Part shown: positions 31,001 through 43,200 of the stretch, piece by piece | Position numbering within the stretch: the first letter of the stretch is position 1 | Layout of the letters: each line of letters opens with the position of its first letter | DNA from: Phoronis australis | Lineage: Eukaryota > Phoronida > Phoronidae | Direction: 5' to 3' | Assembly: GCA_002633005.1 (NCBI GenBank) | Contig: NMRA01000129.1 | Location: 28,133 to 92,132 of the forward strand | DNA length: 64,000 nt | Translations under genes and position numbers: made by a program | The notes under the pieces: model-generated | The model's database searches: none | What the model was told of the DNA's origin: nothing | Seen by the model: the letters and a program-made list of their open reading frames with translations, nothing else

Positions 31001-33666
31001 TGCGTCGGTACAAGATTACGCTTTAGAAGCTGTGACTGTGTTTCGTGTGGAGCGTTGATGTTAGTTTAACAACTGTATTATGCTCTGAAGGTAAGCAAAC
31101 CAAGATATTTGATGTGCTTCATGTGTGTTTCATGTGCTGCTTAAGTGACCAATGTTTATTTGTTTCTAGATGAAATCGTTATGGTCACAAAAGATTCATT
31201 ACTTCTCGTCTCTTCTTTGACAGAAGGCAGTGACCCATTCACGAATGCACTAACTTTACAGGGACTAAAGAACTCTTCCAAATGCCACTGGCACAGCAAG
31301 ATTTACAAACCCTGGTAAACCACGGGTCATCGTGGTAGTGATGGAGCTGCTTGCCGACGTATTCTTCGGCAATTACACGGCCACACGCTCCAAAGTACTC
31401 TGGGAATGGCCAGCCTTGTGACTTAGGAAATGCCTGCGTATATAGAAACGAACGATCTATCTTATTTTGTTAAAGGAACATTGATCAGGTGTTTATATGC
31501 AAATTTTTCACTGAAATATTATAACCTGGAGGACAAAACGTTCAACCGTTAAAACAAAAATCGCACCTTGCATTCTTTCATTCATTGTCATACATGTAGC
31601 ATACTGTAACGAATCAATTCTAGAAAGGATAGTTTTCGAAGTGACAAACATGTCCCATCAACAAAATATCAATGTACACTTCACCAAAAGGAATACTTTG
31701 TCAGCTTAGATATTTCCGAAGGCCATACAACTTTAATTTCAAGAGTACTTTTTCTCGGAGTTCGACCAAGAATCGAGAATGCCAATAAAATTTGACAGAA
31801 ACGAACATGTACATGTACACTGTAAACAGGTTGGCGCACTAAAGTTGGTGGCGCACTAAACTTAGTGGCGCGTTGAGGCAACTGAAAACAATCAAACTTT
31901 CTAACCAACATATCTTTTACTAACTGACACACAACTAATGTTGCAGTAAGCAATGTAGTTATCATTGGCTGGCTACGAAACCTCGAAGGGATCCTGAACG
32001 AGTACCTTTCTGCACATTGAAACGTGCTTAATCCACATACACCTTGCTTAATCAACGCTTAGTATCGGTTTTTCAACTTGCCGAGATGGTTATTAAACAA
32101 ATACCCTTCTATGCGTAGAGTTGCTTATGCAACGCGTACTATCGCTTATTCAACGCGTACTTTTAATTAGTTCATATAGCCTAATCTTGGAGTTCTCAAA
32201 TCTCCAAATGGCGAAAGATTTTTTACATGCGCGCAAGGTCAGTCTCGTGTGGGCCGTTCGGGTGAAAGTATCGCTCGTAATTACAGCCGAGACTTTGCTC
32301 GTGTTTTGCGATCGTAATAAATATATCCAATAAGAAATTGGTCTGTAGGTCACGTAAGCTATGAAGCAGTTGTACGCTCGTAATTTTACGCTCGTATTTT
32401 TCGCTCTAATTTTACGTTCGTAATTTTACGCTCGTAATTGTAGTAGAATTTCTAGATGTTGGTGGTAAATCCTTTATTCAAAACATTTGAATAACAAATA
32501 ATTTACACCCAAAAAACAATTAATAGTTTATTTCAGTTTCAAATAACGAGTGCGTACTATATAAAATTTTTATTGGTTTACGATTTTAAGTGCGGTGTTT
32601 TCTTTAAAACCACCATTCATTTACACTTTGTTTCTCTTTCTGGAAATACAGCTACACACAGTTCTCCAGGAAGTCAATAGCTTGCTACAAATTTAAATAT
32701 TCACGGTTTTAATTAGACATAGTATCCTTAAGCAACAAGAAATCACGTTGAATAAGAGCAGAAAAATATTACCAATTGAGCGCGTTAATCAACCAATTGT
32801 GCGCGTTAATCAACCAATTGAGCGCGTTAATCAGCCAATTCAGCGTGTTAATCAACCAATTCAGCGCGTTTATCAAACAATTCAGCGCGTTCATCAACCA
32901 CTTCAGCGCGTTGATAAAGCAATACTGCGAGTTGATTAAGCAAAAGTACTTGATGAATAAGCACATTTCAACGCGCAGAAAGCTTCTCCTTTAGGAACCC
33001 TTTGGCGCTTCATAGCACGCATACATGTACCTGCAGTAACACTGGTTCTGGGTTTATGACTAAAGTCGTGAGCAAGTGTGCCTCGTCAGTGGATGAAGTG
33101 CCAACCGCGTAACTCTTATAAGGCGAAGATATTTTCTCCATAAGTCTTCTGGTAGGGCACTCCGTTACGTCACATAGTCCCTTCACTACCTTCAGTAACT
33201 CTTGGTTCTTAATCACAGCCTGTATTGCTTCCGGTGCATTGCATTCTTGATTTTCGGTATTTACCATTTTGCAGATCTTTTCATTCGCATTTTGTAGTTC
33301 AACATTATGAGCCAGTTTTTTAAGAACAATCCTACGGTTCCTCCTGATCCGACCTTGCTTGACATTGACATAATCACCGTAAAATACATTTTTGAGGTTT
33401 AAAATGGGATATTGCATAAAAATTGAATCCCATCCTCTGAGTCTTACGTGATCGCGAAAATCTGAGCAATGTCGCTCTCCATAACAAGCCGGACACGAGT
33501 CAATTTCCAAGAATCGCGATGTTAAGGAAGAGTCTCTTGCGAAGAAAGTCGCCCAAACAATAACCAAGAAGACTAGCATCAAAATGACGAAGGGTTTTAC
33601 AAAAACACGCAACCGTCGAAAGAACCAACTGACAGGAATCCTCTTGAAGGATATCATTTTCTTCAT
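28023..33666 (-). CDS. DIPK2A-like (DIA1/C3orf58) divergent protein kinase-domain protein
   Basis: Four exons: 33031-33666, 31311-31433, 29783-29960 and 28023-28354, with intron phases 0, 0 and 1, encoding 422 residues; human DIPK2A has about 430. It belongs to the FAM69/DIPK family of secretory-pathway proteins with a divergent kinase fold. Residues 24-42 form a signal anchor after a basic N terminus. Conserved features read in order: SCPACYG (57-63), VLKKL lysine region (114-118), NPEPVLLQ (205-212), GWPFPEYFGACGR in exon 2, the catalytic-loop-like LNYDNLAV (281-288), IVDAED in DFG position (296-301), KPDNW and SKFDDC in exon 4, and VDHNYYA (347-353). Many cysteines fit a luminal or secreted protein. 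DIPK2A is described as a Golgi/secreted factor; enzymatic activity is uncertain. No breaks are seen, so it looks intact. Confidence 0.92.
29961..31310 (-). other. Intron 2 of DIPK2A-like gene
   Basis: Ends at the acceptor CATTCCAG before 29960. Frames inside show no conserved exon, and the flanking exons join in phase 0 with continuous family homology, so nothing is missing here. Confidence 0.6.
32350..32445. repeat. Tandem repeat with unit ACGCTCGTAATTTT
   Basis: About five diverged copies of a 14-bp unit (TACGCTCGTAATTT, TACGTTCGTAATTT) in intron 1 of the DIPK2A-like gene. Single related copies (GCTCGTAATTACAG) occur slightly upstream. Confidence 0.6.
32773..32940. repeat. 21-bp minisatellite, about eight units
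   Basis: The unit is close to CAATTGAGCGCGTTAATCAAC, with drift towards CAATTCAGCGCGTTCATCAAC at the right. Because 21 is divisible by three, both strands read as seven-residue repeats (RVNQPI-x forward, NWLINAL reverse). These are not supported as genes. The array lies in intron 1 of the DIPK2A-like gene. Isolated related units (TTAATCAACGC, TTCAACGCGTAC) occur at 32047-32160. Confidence 0.8.
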
Positions 33667-34732
33667 AGTTCAATCTAAAACACGTAAAAAAAATTAAACC
33701 GCTTGTTGTAACTTGTCAACATGGTCAAATACGTCACGTCCAAGCAAATAAAAAAGCTTCATTTTTGCGACACCATCTTTTTACGCGGGTAGCATTGTTG
33801 TGACGTTCATGTACATCAAGTCGTTTCGAGCCAAATTCATGGATTATGTTAAAACAAACCACTTGTCTTAACGTCTCTACAGCGATGTCGTCCTAGGTCG
33901 CGTATTTAGGGGACAGGTGCCTGTTTCATTATCCTGGCACGACTAATAGAGGCGATCGCATACTGTTGTACGGATAATGCGAACGTTTGATATCGAGTTC
34001 GCCTTCCACCACCTTGCGAAATTCTAGATTTGCCAGTGCGCGTGGTCTTCAGTTACATGTAGTTTACCTGTATAAAGCAGCCAAAGTTAATTATGAGAGT
34101 CGAAATAGCGCTGTTCAAGGCGGCAACAGCCGTCTTAACAAGATGGTTACTTGGACAGGATAACAGTTGACTGACAAAACACGTCAAATAAATCATAAAT
34201 TGCCAATACTTTACCGATAAAGTTCACTTCAGTAGAATGGATGTCAAAGTTATCTACACATGGTAACCGCGTCAAAAGACGATACACGCAGCATAGCTGC
34301 TAGGTTCCCTTAGTCACTCGTGCGCTGCTGCTGATACTAATGTGGTGGATACAACATTCTGAAAACGTCGAGCAGTCTGGTTGAACCTGCAATGATCAGA
34401 ACGGCAATCTAAGTTGACAAATATCATCAAATTCTGTTGTTTAACAGCAATGTGAATGTTGGAATGACCTTATCATTTTATGGATGACAAATTTTGTTGA
34501 CAGGTACTCCCCAATGTAAACCACCGCCATTCGAGATAAAGAAGCCAATTACACAATACCTTAATCTTTACTTAAGGCCTCCGACGCACATCCGAGGAGT
34601 TTCCAGGTAAAGGCGATGATTTGGAGAATCACCCGGATGCCGGCCTCAAAAAGGTCAGCAACTGATTCACTATAGGGCAGAGATATTTTCCGACACCTGG
34701 CCGAACGAATCTCAATACATTGCAGGACGTCG
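33667..34732. other. Upstream region of DIPK2A-like gene; no other gene seen
   Basis: Should include its promoter. No TATA box near the start is convincing and no coding sequence is recognised. Confidence 0.35.
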
Positions 34733-34805
34733 CAGTAGCGAATCTAGGATATCATATGGGGGCCAATGGCATTTTGTCTCGGGGCAATCGCGCAAAGTAC
34801 GATTG
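34733..34805. mobile_element. Truncated family A end
   Basis: CAGTAGCGAATCTAGGATATC, then TTTTGTCTCGGGGCAATCGCGCA, matches the left end of the copy at 13278. It stops where the family D element begins. Confidence 0.6.
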
Positions 34806-34958
34806 CATGCGCGCACCCAACCTAAAAGATAGGGGGCCTCGAATTTCTAACGATGTGGACGTGCTAGTAAAAAAACGAAGGAGTAAAAAAACGACTGCGC
34901 TGGCGGTCTGTATGGGACACTTGCAATCGGGTCTGAGCCCCCACACCTCAGCCGCATG
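34806..34958 (+). mobile_element. Family D MITE, copy 3 (short)
   Basis: CATGCGCGCACCCAACC at the left and CCTCAGCCGCATG at the right, with GGGGGCCTCGAA and GAGCCCCCAC inside. It has an internal deletion compared with the other copies and lies between pieces of family A and family C elements. Confidence 0.55.
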
Positions 34959-34967
34959 ATGACTACC

Positions 34968-35042
34968 CAGATGAATTATTAACTCAATATTTCTTCACGC
35001 TCTTGCTGTTTTATTTTTTGCGGCAGCCAAGGACGGGGGCAT
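34968..35042 (-). mobile_element. Family C remnant, inverted
   Basis: ATATTTCTTCACGCTCTTGCTG and TTGCGGCAGCCAAGGACGGGGG match the reverse complement of the left part of the copy at 54077. The terminal CCTAAATCCGCCTATG is missing. Confidence 0.5.
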
Positions 35043-36275
35043 CACGTAACTAGCGATCGACCGATGGTCAACAGAATGCCGGAGCATCCTGGCCGTATCT
35101 GCCAGGTGCTCGGTCGATCCCGTATACTAATTTTGTGGCGGTAAGTCGGAAAAGCATAGGTTCGACATCTGACTGCCGGTCTGGACCACGATAAAAAGCC
35201 TTGACGGTGTGGACTCTCAATAAAGTGTTTGCCATGAAATTTTTAGCACTTTGCAATTTATAAGTGTATAATTTCCTCACAGTCAGCGTCCCCTCAACAC
35301 CCACAGAGATAATAAACCTACGCCAGATTCACTCAACATTTCATTTAAGTCATCTTTTCCTTAGTCAGATTAAAAATGATTCAAGACTTTAGAAGTAGCT
35401 GAGAAGTGGATGCGATTTCAGACCACACTCATTGAGCTGCTTTTAATTGTCAAGGCGTGTTAGTTTCCGTCGCTAAGCGCCAGCAACCATATCACTTAGG
35501 GGAAACATGCAGGCGTTTTATAATGTATCCAATGTCGAGAATAAAAGCGCAGTGAAGAGCAAAGACGTTTGTGAACTTTGATGTTTTTAAACCAAAAGTT
35601 ATGAGTTTAGTAGCGGCTATGTTACGCGGTCCTCGAACCAGCCAGGCGTGTGAGCGTAATGAAAACTGTCAACATTGAGCGCAGATAGCTTGAGAAACGC
35701 ATTCGCAGGGCTTGTGCCTGCAGGCCCTCTAGTCACGAGATCGAAACATGAGGGAGTGAGATCAAGTACATTCACTCGTGGGGAAGGTCCACCGGGCCCC
35801 GGATCAGCCGCAAAATCAGCCACATGGCAATTCATCATTTGAGACTATGTGAACCTTAAATCATCTCACTTACTTGTCCTAGCCGGTCCCAAACAAGGAC
35901 CCAGAGATATCTCTCACATTCAGATACGGCGAGCTGCCAGCGCCGAGAACGAGCAGGGATAGAACAGGTGTCTGGCATACATGTTCACATGGTCACTGAA
36001 TTACACACAGAACTGTTTGCCTTCATGGAGCTTAATCATCGTTAGGCCTATGACATCCACAAAAGTTTAATGCTGCTCATAAGTTCAATGTTCAGCGTTT
36101 GAATCCGCGATACCGTTAATACAGGTAGACTGAAGTTCCGTGAACCGCACTCTCAGTATTGCTTTAATTAGGTCAGCTGGAGTTGAATGTTGCCCTACAC
36201 AACGAACATGAAATTGGGTCAAAGGACAACATAATCTGAACACGGCGCCTTCTGTTATCATTCAATGGTACCTGA
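35043..36275. other. Intergenic, no gene seen
   Basis: The reverse frames at 35068-35304 and 35617-35838 have no recognisable features. Confidence 0.35.
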
Positions 36276-36379
36276 GCCAATAGTATGATTGATCCAAGAG
36301 GCTCTCTTTCCAGGGGCCAACGGAGCTGCCAATAGTATGATTGATCCAAGAGGCTCTCTTTCCAGGGGCCAACGGAGCT
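36276..36379. repeat. 52-bp direct tandem duplication
   Basis: 36276-36327 and 36328-36379 appear identical. The unit begins GCCAATAGTATGATTGATCC and ends GGGGCCAACGGAGCT. Identity of both copies implies a recent event or an assembly artefact. Confidence 0.85.
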
Positions 36380-37912
36380 ACTGAGCATTTAGCATGGAAT
36401 TATACAAGAAAAAAAAAATACGAAACACGAAAAATTAGGCAACATGACAAACAAAAATCAAAAGAGACGACCCGTTTTCTTCATTGTTATCAATTAAAGC
36501 CGGTTTCGGAAGTGCATGGTCGGTGTTCAGTCGATATACATGTAAGTATCGAAACCACCAAAAGTTAAGAACATTTAGCAAATAGCTGCATTTTTTAAAT
36601 GGCGTCAACACGAAAAGTCAGAAAATAATATGCCAGGCACACGAGGCATCGCAGAGATTTCAATACTGAGTTACGAGTTTTATAAAAATTTCAACTCCTC
36701 ACGGAACCGGCATGATATGAATGTCATATGATAAATAATTACTTGATTTGTGTTCATTATAGGCTCTATTCTATTGTGTTGTGTGGTGGTCCTCGTTGAA
36801 GCGGACTTTGCCTTCGAGGATAGTCCGGCTTATGTACACTGTACATACATATCCAAATGTGTTTTTACTTAGACCACTCGGTACAGGCCCTTGTACATGG
36901 TAGCTCCCACCAAATGAATAAAATGAGGTGGGTCGGGTTTGACGGCACTTTTGTGGACTACATGTACATGGGAAGTCATTGCCACAAATGGTATACAGTA
37001 GTTTCTTCAAAGTTGTTTTGAGTAAATCGAGTCAAGAAATTTGGTCTGTGCTCTGATAACGGACTTGTATAACCGATTTCAAGTTTTTTGCTTACGATGT
37101 GCCGGTAATTGAGCATAACTCTGTATGTGATTATTCCGGACTATTTTCGTCGGTGTACCTAATAAATTTTGAATAGACTTGAAAACCTTTTTAAAACTGT
37201 GTACCGGACCTGCTTCGTGAGGCAAAGTTTACTCTAACGTTTGGGGTTTTGTTACTCCAACGCTTGAGCCACTGAGCCAGATAGTGACTATCCCCGAGCC
37301 ACTGAGCCAGATAGTGACTATCCCGTTCTAATTGACTCACAAATTAATGCTTCCAGCTCAACCGCAATACTGAACAAAAAACTATTCGCTGATTTTTCTT
37401 ATAATTCATCGATTTCAAAGGCTGCTATTATTTACTTTTCAATGTAAAAAACAACCATGTTGGTCGTTCGCCTTATTTAGCATCCTTTTTTTCTTTTTTT
37501 ATCTCATCCAGCACATTCAGCCAAGCCTATTATCAGCGACTAGCTAACTCATCTAAATACGTGACGTCGTCATTGAAGCTTCGATGTGCATAGGACTTCG
37601 CGGGGGTAAACCGCCGGTGCACGCTTTTTCGCACACATCCTGTTAGCCTAAAGATTTGCCAGTCACGATTCACAAGTACAGAACGGGACCTTGCATTGAC
37701 AATGACAGGAACTCGAATAAACCTGAAAAACGAACGGAGTACGTGTATGAGCGTAATAATTTTGAACCCTTGAACAGGGCATTATCGGATTTACGCAGGC
37801 TTACTATATATTCAGTTCAGCCGCATTTTTACGGAAAAGTTGTCACATCGAGCAACTAACACCATGACTAAACAGTTAATCAGTCGCAAGTGTGTGCGTA
37901 AGGACGACTGAT
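36380..37912. other. Intergenic, no gene seen
   Basis: Contains the 30-bp duplication at 37266-37325 and TACATGTA-type motifs. No coding region is recognised. Confidence 0.35.
37266..37325. repeat. 30-bp direct tandem duplication
   Basis: Two copies of a unit starting GAGCCACTGAGCCAGATAG, at 37266 and 37296, nearly identical. Confidence 0.8.
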
Positions 37913-38164
37913 CATATGGGCAGCGCACCATTGCGGGCAGGGGGGGGGGGTCTCATCAGGGGCGGATCCATGATGATTTTGAGTTGGAGGGCCTAGGGCA
38001 GAGTATTAGCCAGGATTTTGCCGGTCAGACGTTCGTTCCCTCAAACTGCCAAATGGTATACGGGAGAATTTTAGGGGGTTATGGTCCCATTGACCCCCTC
38101 TCTAAATCCGCCACTGGCTCGTATAGCCCCCACTTACATGTATTTCACTACTGCACCGCCCATG
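37913..38164. mobile_element. Family B MITE interrupted by a family A MITE
   Basis: The left part (CATATGGGCAGCGCACCA plus G-run) and right part (GTATAGCCCCCACTT to GCACCGCCCATG) together form one family B element, as at 5577. They are separated by a full family A element at 37957-38116. Confidence 0.7.
37957..38116. mobile_element. Family A MITE nested in family B
   Basis: Starts CAGGGGCGGATCCATG and ends TCTAAATCCGCCACTG. The interior matches 8451-8616 closely (GCAGAGTATTAGCCAGGATT, then TGCCAAATGGTATACGGGAG). Flanks CTCAT and, one base further, CTCGT may be a decayed 5-bp duplication. Confidence 0.75.
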
Positions 38165-38420
38165 CTGACACGAGGACGCCGCGGCGGCCATGATTTTTCA
38201 CTCCGGTTTCAGTGAGAGGGAAAGCAAGTGGCTCCACTGTTTCAACTACGTCTAAAAGCAATGGGGCAATTAAGGTGGAAGCCGCGGGATCATTTCTGTT
38301 AGGCTCCCGTTCGTAGTGTATAAACGAGTGATTGGCTAGCATTCCACATGCCGCCGTAGTTTGGATGATCCCTACTGTTCGTGACAGCATGTGCAGATAA
38401 TCCTTGTGCACGTGACTCAT
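38165..38420 (-). CDS. Possible small protein or first exon, unknown
   Basis: A reverse-strand frame from ATG 38420 (MSHVHKDYLHMLSRTVG) reads about 80 codons before entering the family B element, where it ends. Its composition is protein-like (LIAPLLLDVVETVEPLAFPLTETG), but I recognise no family and see no clear donor site before the element. It could be a chance frame or a 5' exon. Confidence 0.25.
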
Positions 38421-40272
38421 GCTGACCCAGTTTGCGGGATTTTAAGCTTTAATTAGAAATGTACGTAAAACAAGATAGTTGTTAGTGTTTGTCTGTTTTA
38501 TGTACGTATGCTATTGAAACCATGTGTCAGTTTTTCAACGCGGTGAGGGTATCGTACCAATTGAATCCCGAGTCACCCTGTATTTTCTACTGCTTATTTT
38601 TCTTTTTTTTTTTTGAAATGCAGGAGGCGGCATTTTTCACTTACCTCTTTTGCTTCGGCACCGCGGTGAAAGTGAACAACAAGGGCATTGCAGTGCCTAT
38701 TTATAGTCACTTATTGTCGTAAGGCAAGCTTACCGAGATTAAAACGTTAATATAGCTTTGTTAGGTCGCAATTGTAATCTTGGCAGCCCCCGAATACAGT
38801 GAACAATGATAGTTTTGGGTGACTGCGATATGTGTTGATTACTTCACTATCATCAATGACTTTGCCATCAAAATTTTATTTAAAAGTTTTGTCCCGGCTG
38901 ACTACACAATGCATACCCTGCCACTACTGTTGACCCGACAATTTTTGTAACCACGAACGTTCAGCAGGTACCTGTGACAGTACTGGTACAATGCGTTTTA
39001 ATAAAAACATTCATGGGTCAGTGAAATCTGAAGGTTGTTGAACGGGTGTGTACAGACCAATTACACAAAATATGTACAAGCTTAATTTGTATCATCTCGA
39101 TCTCAGACCACAGGTCTATGAAAAATCAGTGGGGATATAAAATTCCAAGAAACATAATTTTTATTGAAGAATTAAAATCTCTGCTGAACCAAGAAAAACA
39201 ACCCAAGGGGATCTATTGTTATTTATCACGTCATGACCAAAAAATTATCACACCGTCAGGTGCGAAAATTTATTGCGCCAGCATCTATGATTTATCAAGT
39301 CAGCACCAAAATAAAACTTGTCAGGACTAAAAATTTATCACGCCAGTAACAATATATAGAGTCCGCAGCCAGGACCTACAATCACTTCACGCAAAACGAC
39401 CACCTGACCACCTACTATCCGACAATGACGATTTGTGTCTGTAATACTCAGTCATGTTGAAGTCTAATACGCTCAAGTGTATATTGGTTTCTATTGTAAA
39501 GAAACAACAAGAATTCAATCTCATTGACAAGATAATATGATTGCCGTTGGCGAGGTATTTTTAAAAGCTTAGCCCGTGTGTACCTGTACCGACGCCATCA
39601 CCTTGGGGAATGATGCTTGTGGATGGTCAAGTGGTCACTCGGCTTGAAAATTTTCTGGGGTGACCTTTTTCTGTCCACGCTCATCACAGTTTTAGTCCCG
39701 GGGTGTTAAATTTTTTATCCTAAAGTGTTAAATTTTCGATCCTGACGTGATCATTAAATTCCGGTCACGAGTTATTTTTGTTCATGCAAAGTGAACATAA
39801 TACTTTGAACTGTTTTTTAGTCTTTCCTCAGTGAAAATATTGGTTTTGAAGTATTCGTCAGACAGAATAAAAATAATGTTTTGGTCTGTTTTTGTTTATT
39901 ATATCTTGCATAAAAATGTCTATCAAGAAATTTGTTCCGCTTTGGCTATATTGAGCAAATGACCAAACCGTAAGCTTTTGCCCCACTTCCCGTGACGTCA
40001 CAGTTTAGTCTCACATAATCTCGCGTTATTGTTATAAACTCGCAAAAGGCCTAATTACTGACACAAGCCAGGACATAACTACTGCCCGCCAAGCCACGTT
40101 CACATACAGTGTAGGCCGGGTTATAGCTGTTCTACGTAAAGTGTACACCTGTCTTTTACGTGTTGTTTAAATGCTCCCGCCAAGAAGAGTAGAACAGATT
40201 AAGGAGGTTTGAAACTAGTAATAACTTTTTGGTGTGAACTGAACATTTGATGAGAAGCCTCTTCTTATTAGC
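38421..40272. other. Intergenic, upstream of GT4 gene 1
   Basis: AT-rich, with related inverted segments at 39219-39350 and 39693-39775 (forms of TTTATCACGTCAGGA.C.AAAATTTA) that may be the ends of a small unclassified element. No clear promoter motif for the glycosyltransferase gene. Confidence 0.35.
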
Positions 40273-43200
40273 ATGAAACATATCTGCTTGCTCCATGGGT
40301 ACTTGTTGACGGGGTCAGGGTCTAATGTATACAACAGAAATTTGGCAAGAGAATGGAAGAGACAGGGATACGCGGTGACCATAATTTGTCAAGATCCAAA
40401 TGCAAAAGGTTACCCATGGGTTGACGAATACTTTGGACCCAAGGTTGGTAAGCGTTTTCTTTGTTTCAGGAGTATTCAGTTAAGTTATCGCCAATTTTTT
40501 ATTCAGGTGTGACAGCTTGTCGAGCCAAGCGATGTTGTATCGATCTCTAACACACGTGCATTATTTTCTTAAAAGCCTTCGTCCTGGTTTTTTTTTTTTT
40601 TTGGAATACGGCGGGATACAATTTCCGTGAACTTCCATGGCGTCCCTAAGTTACGTACATGATTATACTGTTTCATGACTATAAGGAATATCATGAACTG
40701 GAGGGAATACGGTAGCCCATTTGACTGGCCTGGCTGTAGCTCATCTCCCCACGTCCGCGCCCGTGCACATGAGCGGCGCAGCACTGAAAAAAGTGGGGCT
40801 ATAACCCTACCCCCCAGCCCCGTATGGTGCGCCGCCAATGTGCAGTCGCTATCTTTGATGTTTTTGATTCAGACTCAGAGGCACCGTTGTTGAAAAAGTA
40901 ACAATGCCTCTACCACTGCAAAATCCAATTTCTAATTACTGTAATTTACCATGGAAATGCAGGTCGTAAACATTCCCTCTAAGCGATCATCTACAATTGT
41001 CAGGCTCAGTTTCTACTGTGAGCTAGTGATTCAATATACAGTAAGTATATTATAAACCATGCTGGGAACTGCTTTTCAATGAATAGCTCAGCGCTTGGGC
41101 CATGCCTAACCTATGGTTACTGTCCACCACAGAATGACTGTAGTGAATATCTATAGGTAAATTTGGATTAGGTACTTTCACTCACTGTGTGAAGTTATCA
41201 AGTCACAGCTATCAACACTGTTTTAAGTTGTCTGCTGAGAAAAATCTTAGAGCCTTCTAAAGAAAACAAAACCAAGAAATGGTCATGCAAAACTTATTTA
41301 TTTACAACAAGAACTCTAAATAACGACAGTCCAGGGTAGAAAACTGTAAAATAGTCCACGAGCAAAAATAGTCCAATTAAATAGTGTGATCCGAAAAAAC
41401 AGACTAATAACAGACTTGAAAGTGCATAGGTTTTTAGCACCATACTTACTTACCATACTTATCTACAATAAATAAATCAATGAAAGGTCTGGTAATAGTT
41501 AGGAACAAAACTGAGTACAATAAATAAGTTATTTCCTGAACTAATTAAGACTAAATCATGTTTAATTTATATGACTGAAACTTAATCCAAAATATCTGCC
41601 AACTTCCAAAATCAATTATTAAAAGATACATGAGTGAGTGGACTCAGTCCATTCAAAGTGGTGAGGACCTCGCAGTCCGAATACATATATGATGATTATC
41701 ATATTCCACCCCCAATAATAAGTAGAGCTGAGTCGTAAACCATGTGCATAATTGCTTTTGGGGCAGATTAAGGACATCTCTGGACTGCTAATAAAATTTC
41801 CCTCCATCACGGTAACTGAAATTACCAGAAAGTGATAAAATAACTGTGCCTTTACTACAACAAAAAACAACCCCCACACGTGCAGAAAGTGTGGTACAAC
41901 CTCATAGACGCTGGCCATAGCACATTGTTGTAAGTTCTTCTTGGGGGGTAACGTAGTTTTTTGTATGTGACTAGCTAAGACACAAATAGATCAAATTCAA
42001 AAAAAGTTCCCACGTCTACACTGTCATGCAAATATTTTAAAAAGGGTGTTTTGTTGCAAGAATTATTATACACATTTCTGTCAATTGGTGACGTTTTTTT
42101 ATTAAATTGACCAATCAGAGAGCTAGTTTTTATTGTTGTTCTGAATGTTTGCACAGTTCATCCATAAAGTAAAGACGTTAACAAGACTATATTCACTTTG
42201 GCCGCCGCCATTATGCCATGGTCGGTTGCGACACCTAGCGGGTGTCTGTGCGTCGACGAAGTACGCAAGACGTTGACTATGGCCGATTTTCGTTTGTCAA
42301 ATTCAAAATTGTCAATGAAGTGTCTTCATTTAAAATATTGAAAGCAGAAAAGTGAGCAGTGTAGTGGAAAAATACACTTAGACAAAATATAGAGTGATTC
42401 AAGAAAAAATTTGGGCAGCAAAGGTAATATAAATCATTACAAGAAATACATCATAAGCAAGGGGATGACTCTGTAATGAGAAGTGAACAGGCTAAAATAG
42501 GTGATTGGAGGGTGGGCAGATACAGAACCTGTAGGATTTTGTCCAGAGGGATCAGGAATGTAATAAAAATAAGGTAGATTGGTTGAAGAAGAGATAGGAG
42601 CAAAAACGGGGGGGCGCTCCTCAACCAAGGGCTGTGGGCGGAGATAGCTTTTCCCCCCCAATGTTCCAGGTGTTAAAATCATTTAATTAACAATTAATTA
42701 TTAAAACTTTCAACGCACAAGCTTTATTTTAAAATAATATTGAAAAATTAACAGATTCTCCTCCCCCCCCCAAACATCAAATGTTTCCTACGCCAATGTC
42801 CAAAAACTGCCATATTACGCCATCCAAACACGGGTCCAGATATTTGTTTCGTTAAGTCACACCTTACGACATTCTAGATTCAAGGAGGTGGGTCTGTGAA
42901 CAGTTAAATGAAGCATTCCCCAATATCGACTCAACAGGGGCAGATCCAGGATTTTTTAAAAGAACGGATCGGATTAACAATTTTTAAGACGGGTGGCCCA
43001 AGTCAACAATTTGAAAATTGTAGCTTTGATATAGCTAAAACCAAGAGAAAATGGGGGTCCTCACCCCTATGAGCCCCCCCCCCCTCCCCCTGGATTCGCC
43101 TGAGTCCAACTGAGGTGCTAAATCTTTTGCATATTTTTTCGTTCTTACACTCACAGTTTTTACATTTTTCTATCATTTTATCTTACGAGCTCCTCTTTTA

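Noticed and set aside
32773..32940. CRISPR-like array
   Set aside because: Units are contiguous without spacers, and the genome is eukaryotic.
32748..32966. Seven-residue repeat proteins on both strands
   Set aside because: The 21-bp minisatellite is open in several frames; it lies in an intron of the DIPK2A-like gene.
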